The notes beneath the pieces are model-generated. The model worked only from the letters and a program-made list of their open reading frames with translations, did not search any database and was not told where the DNA came from. DNA of 64,000 nucleotides from Tsukamurella sp. 8F (GTDB taxonomy: Bacteria > Actinomycetota > Actinomycetes > Mycobacteriales > Mycobacteriaceae). Where the stretch lies: NCBI RefSeq assembly GCF_029167375.1, contig NZ_JARFTP010000005.1:1-64000 (forward strand). The letters are read 5' to 3'. The translations under genes were made by a program, and so were the position numbers. Of the stretch, positions 61,422-64,000 are shown in pieces. Position 1 is the stretch's first letter; each line of letters opens with the position of its first letter.

Positions 61422-62996
61422 TCAAGGGCGAAGACCGCGTTTCACGACCTTGCCGCTCGCGGTGCGCGGAAAGGCATCGACGAACGAGAACCCGCGTGGC
61501 ACCTTGTAATTCGCGAGCCGATCGCGACAGAACGTTGACAGCGCAGTGGCGTCGACGGCGCCTTCTCGCGGCACGATGAAAGCGTGTCCCACCTCGCCGA
61601 GCCGATCGTCGGGCACGCCGACCACCGCGGCTTCGACCACGTCCGGATGAGTGCTGAGCGTGTTCTCGACCTCGGCCGGGTACACGTTGAACCCTCCGAC
61701 GGTGAACATGTCCTTGAGCCGATCCGTGATCTTCAGGCCTCCTAGTGAATCCAAGTGGGCGACATCGCCCGTGTGCAGCCAACCGTCGTCGTCGACTGCG
61801 GCGCGTGTGGCGACCTCGTCGTCGAGGTAGCCGAGCATCACGGAGGGGCCGCGCAGAAGTAGCTCGCCGTCGGTTCCGGACGGTACGTCCGCACCCGACG
61901 GCGCGACGATGCGCGCCGCGAGCCCGGGGACGACCTGGCCCGTCGACTCGGCGATGGCATCGATCGGTGTGCCCGGCCGGGTCATGGTGACCACGAGGCA
62001 CTCGGTCAGACCGTACGCCTGCGCGACCCGGTCGAAGTGCAGTTCGTCGAGCATTCGCGGAAACAGGTTGTCCGGCACGGTAGCCGCGCCGCACGTGGCG
62101 AAACGCAGTGACGTGGTGTCGAACCGGGACAGCTGCGGCTCGCCCAGGAGTCCGATGAAGACGGTCGGTGCGCCGGGGAGGACGGTGATCCGCTCAGCCT
62201 CGATCCACGCCAACAGCGAGGGTGGGTCGAAAGTCAGGACCGGATGGATGGACGAACCCGCCGTGAGCGCCGCGATGACGCCGGCCTTGTACCCGAAGCC
62301 GTGGAAGAAAGGACTGACGATGCCGTACCGGTCGCTAGGCGACAGCTCGGCACCCTCCGCCCAGGTGCGTCCGATCCCGACCGTCTGCCGGTGGCTGGAC
62401 ATCACTCCCTTGGGGCGGCCCGTGGTTCCCGACGTGTAGAGCACATCGCACAGGGTGTCCGGGGTGACTCCGGCGATCGCTGCGTCGAGCGCACCCGCCT
62501 CGGTTCTCACCCCGCCGGCGAGGAACTCGTCCCAGCCCAGCGCTGCGCCGCCGAACCCGAGATCGATAACGGTCCGCAGCGATGGCAGACCCGGAATCGG
62601 ACCGTCACCGCCGACCGTCGCGTCCGGTGCATCGCGAAGCATCCCCAGGTAGTCGGTTTCCAGAAACCCGTTACAGAGCAACAGAACCCGCGCTCCGGAA
62701 CGCTCCAGCACGTCCCTAGCCTCGGGCCCGCGGTATCGGGTGTTGAGTGGGACCACCGCTGCCCCGATCATCTGCGCGCCCAGCAGCGCGAGCACGAACT
62801 CGTGTCGGTTCGGCGCCCAGATGGCCACCCGGTCACCACTGCCGACGCCCAGCGCGAGATACGCCGTCGCGGTCCGCCGCACTGCGTCGTACAGCTCGGC
62901 ATAGGTCAGCGTCACAGCGTGATCCGTGATCGCGAGGGCACCGGCGTGCAGTTCGGCAGCCTCCCGGACGAGGCCGGGGACGGTGTCCGGGGACAT
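61422..62996 (-). CDS. fadD3: Acyl-CoA synthetase, FadD3 candidate
   Basis: 524-residue ANL-family ligase. The P-loop LYTSGTTGRPKG is at 187-198, YGLTE follows near 350, the GWLHTGD and RLKDMF motifs are present, and the C-terminal catalytic Lys lies in PRTASGKVVKRG. FadD3 starts HIP degradation by making HIP-CoA, the KstR2 ligand. The gene follows ipdB with overlapping TGATG, so it is co-translated with ipdAB. Other FadD types cannot be excluded. Confidence 0.8.
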   Translation of the reverse strand: MSPDTVPGLVREAAELHAGALAITDHAVTLTYAELYDAVRRTATAYLALGVGSGDRVAIWAPNRHEFVLALLGAQMIGAAVVPLNTRYRGPEARDVLERSGARVLLLCNGFLETDYLGMLRDAPDATVGGDGPIPGLPSLRTVIDLGFGGAALGWDEFLAGGVRTEAGALDAAIAGVTPDTLCDVLYTSGTTGRPKGVMSSHRQTVGIGRTWAEGAELSPSDRYGIVSPFFHGFGYKAGVIAALTAGSSIHPVLTFDPPSLLAWIEAERITVLPGAPTVFIGLLGEPQLSRFDTTSLRFATCGAATVPDNLFPRMLDELHFDRVAQAYGLTECLVVTMTRPGTPIDAIAESTGQVVPGLAARIVAPSGADVPSGTDGELLLRGPSVMLGYLDDEVATRAAVDDDGWLHTGDVAHLDSLGGLKITDRLKDMFTVGGFNVYPAEVENTLSTHPDVVEAAVVGVPDDRLGEVGHAFIVPREGAVDATALSTFCRDRLANYKVPRGFSFVDAFPRTASGKVVKRGLRP

Positions 62997-63754
62997 CAGG
63001 TGCGGACCTCGCGATCGCGCAGCGAGCCGGGGTCGATCGCGGTCCGGATGAGCCCCAACTCCTCCGCGTCGGGAGCCCGCGTCGTGCCTGCGGAGGACGC
63101 GTCGATATCGAATCCCGTCGCCGCCTGTAGCTGTTCGACCGTGACGCCGGGGTGCAGGGAGCGCACCTTCAGACCCCCCTCATCGTCGTAGTCGAGAACC
63201 GCGAGGTCGGTGACGACTACGCCCAGGTCGTGGAATCGCAGCGGCGCTCCGGCGGCCGTGGCGCGGTCGTTGCCCACGCCCGACACCACATCGACCTTCT
63301 CCACGAAGACGCGCGTGGAATGCCGGGGCACCCAGTAGTCGGTGCGATGGTTGGCGGTGTTGCCGGGCGCGCCGCGTACGCCGATGAGCTGACGGTACGG
63401 TTTGCGCCAGTCGCCGATGGCGGAGATGTTCTGGTTGCCGTACCGGTCGATCTGGCTGGCCCCCATCATCGAATGGCGGCGCCCGCCCGCCAGGACGGTG
63501 AAGATGTCGCGGAACGGTATCCACCCCTCGATCAGGCCACCGGCGTCGGCGCCGTGGCCGAGTGGCGCGGGCTCCGCCATGAGGAAGCACGTGCCGTCCG
63601 TGAGGACGAGATCCGGGTTGTGGGTCAGGCGCGCGAGTCGCGCGCCGATGTTGGGGACGAGCCCCACGGCGTGCGCGAGCACCTCGCCACTGTCGCGCCA
63701 CGCGTCGCTGCACGCGGTCACGCAGATCTCGGCCCGCGTGGCGTCGTCGGTCAT
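62996..63754 (-). CDS. ipdB: IpdB, COCHEA-CoA hydrolase beta subunit
   Basis: 252-residue CoA-transferase-fold subunit matching IpdB (Rv3552). With IpdA it opens the last steroid ring by hydrolysing COCHEA-CoA. Landmarks are NIGARLARLTHNPDLVLTDG, EGWIPFRDIFTVLAGGRRHSMMGASQIDRYGNQNIS and the C-terminal LHPGVTVEQL typical of the family. ATG 63754 overlaps the ipdA stop (ATGA). Confidence 0.92.
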   Translation of the reverse strand: MTDDATRAEICVTACSDAWRDSGEVLAHAVGLVPNIGARLARLTHNPDLVLTDGTCFLMAEPAPLGHGADAGGLIEGWIPFRDIFTVLAGGRRHSMMGASQIDRYGNQNISAIGDWRKPYRQLIGVRGAPGNTANHRTDYWVPRHSTRVFVEKVDVVSGVGNDRATAAGAPLRFHDLGVVVTDLAVLDYDDEGGLKVRSLHPGVTVEQLQAATGFDIDASSAGTTRAPDAEELGLIRTAIDPGSLRDREVRT

Positions 63755-64000
63755 GCGCGCTCCTTCGCAGCGCTGGAAGAGAACTCGGCCACGGCGTCCT
63801 GGTATGCGGATTCGTCGCCGGACAGATAGGTGGAGGTGAATTCGGCCCATGCGGCGCCGTCGGCGGCCGCGGACGCGTAGTGCTTCTGGAAGGCTTCGTC
63901 GCGTGGATGGTCAGGCTCGCAGCTCGTGAAGTGCGCGCCGTTCGGCGTCTCGAGCACGCCGCTCGTGAACAGCCGGCTGATGAGCAGGGTGTGGTGCGAT
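63751..64000 (-). CDS. ipdA: IpdA, COCHEA-CoA hydrolase alpha subunit (C-terminal part)
   Basis: Only the last 82 codons lie in the window; the gene continues past 64000. The visible end, with HHTLLISRLFTSGVLETPNGAHFT, DEAFQKHYA and TYLSGDESAYQ, follows IpdA (Rv3551) closely. It is the partner of the IpdB subunit, and both are needed for ring hydrolysis. The catalytic part of the subunit is outside the window. Confidence 0.88.
   Translation of the reverse strand, partial: SHHTLLISRLFTSGVLETPNGAHFTSCEPDHPRDEAFQKHYASAAADGAAWAEFTSTYLSGDESAYQDAVAEFSSSAAKERA

Overview
The window is about 70% G+C, almost fully coding, and looks like the chromosome of a mycolic-acid actinobacterium (order Mycobacteriales). 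Many genes closely match Mycobacterium tuberculosis proteins, and several blocks keep M. tuberculosis gene order. A Tsukamurella-, Gordonia- or Williamsia-like genus is plausible, but the genus is an inference. I see no rRNA, CRISPR array, prophage or insertion sequence. There is one tRNA gene (Thr-TGT). No gene-free stretch exceeds about 200 bases. M. tuberculosis locus names below come from memory and were not searched.

Layout. (1) 1-11.2 kb is a cell-envelope block resembling Rv0476-Rv0483: DUF2516, purU/deoC, a P450 coupled to a DUF2993 protein, a nitrilase, a methyltransferase-like gene, two DUF2505 proteins, murB, an L,D-transpeptidase lipoprotein and a transglutaminase-like gene. (2) 11.2-17.5 kb holds trehalose synthesis (small ORF-otsA-otsB), a ThrE-type exporter, an ArsB/NhaD-type permease and glycerate kinase. 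(3) 17.5-19.1 kb is the most unusual locus. A stand-alone ATP synthase c-subunit gene (atpE) faces away from a trpS gene. trpS has a Trp-Trp leader peptide and a four-strand attenuator, and the atpE promoter is wrapped in two abutting 20-bp palindromes. (4) 19.1-26.6 kb is a mixed metabolic region: tautomerase/LysR, a SpeD-like protein, tRNA-Thr, crotonase, GNATs, MBL-fold protein, AhpD-like protein, pirin and a UPF0718/UPF0703 permease pair.

(5) 26.7-37.5 kb contains phoP-phoR, a HIT protein, a serine hydrolase with a winged-helix regulator, then purD, a TetR gene, purB, purC and an oligopeptidase B-like gene. This follows the order Rv0757-Rv0782. (6) 37.5-47 kb holds an AraC regulator, methyltransferases, paired DUF7373-type lipoproteins, a MarR/MFS efflux operon, glutathione peroxidase, a deacetylase-like protein and an LCM-type methyltransferase behind an iron-box-like palindrome.

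(7) 47-64 kb is a KstR2-type gene cluster for degrading steroid rings C and D (HIP pathway). One leftward operon runs fadE30, ipdF, fadA6, SDR, MaoC, echA20, ipdC, kstR2 and a beta-lactamase-like hydrolase. A divergent rightward operon has a crotonase, three acyl-CoA dehydrogenases and an SDR. A third leftward operon has ipdA (cut by the window end), ipdB and a fadD3-like ligase. The 127-bp gap between the divergent operons carries a near-perfect KstR2 motif. The ipdC-like gene has a one-base frameshift. Expected flow: FadD3 activates HIP to its CoA ester, FadE30 and IpdF process it, EchA20 and IpdAB open the remaining rings, and FadE31-33-type enzymes and FadA6 finish by beta-oxidation.
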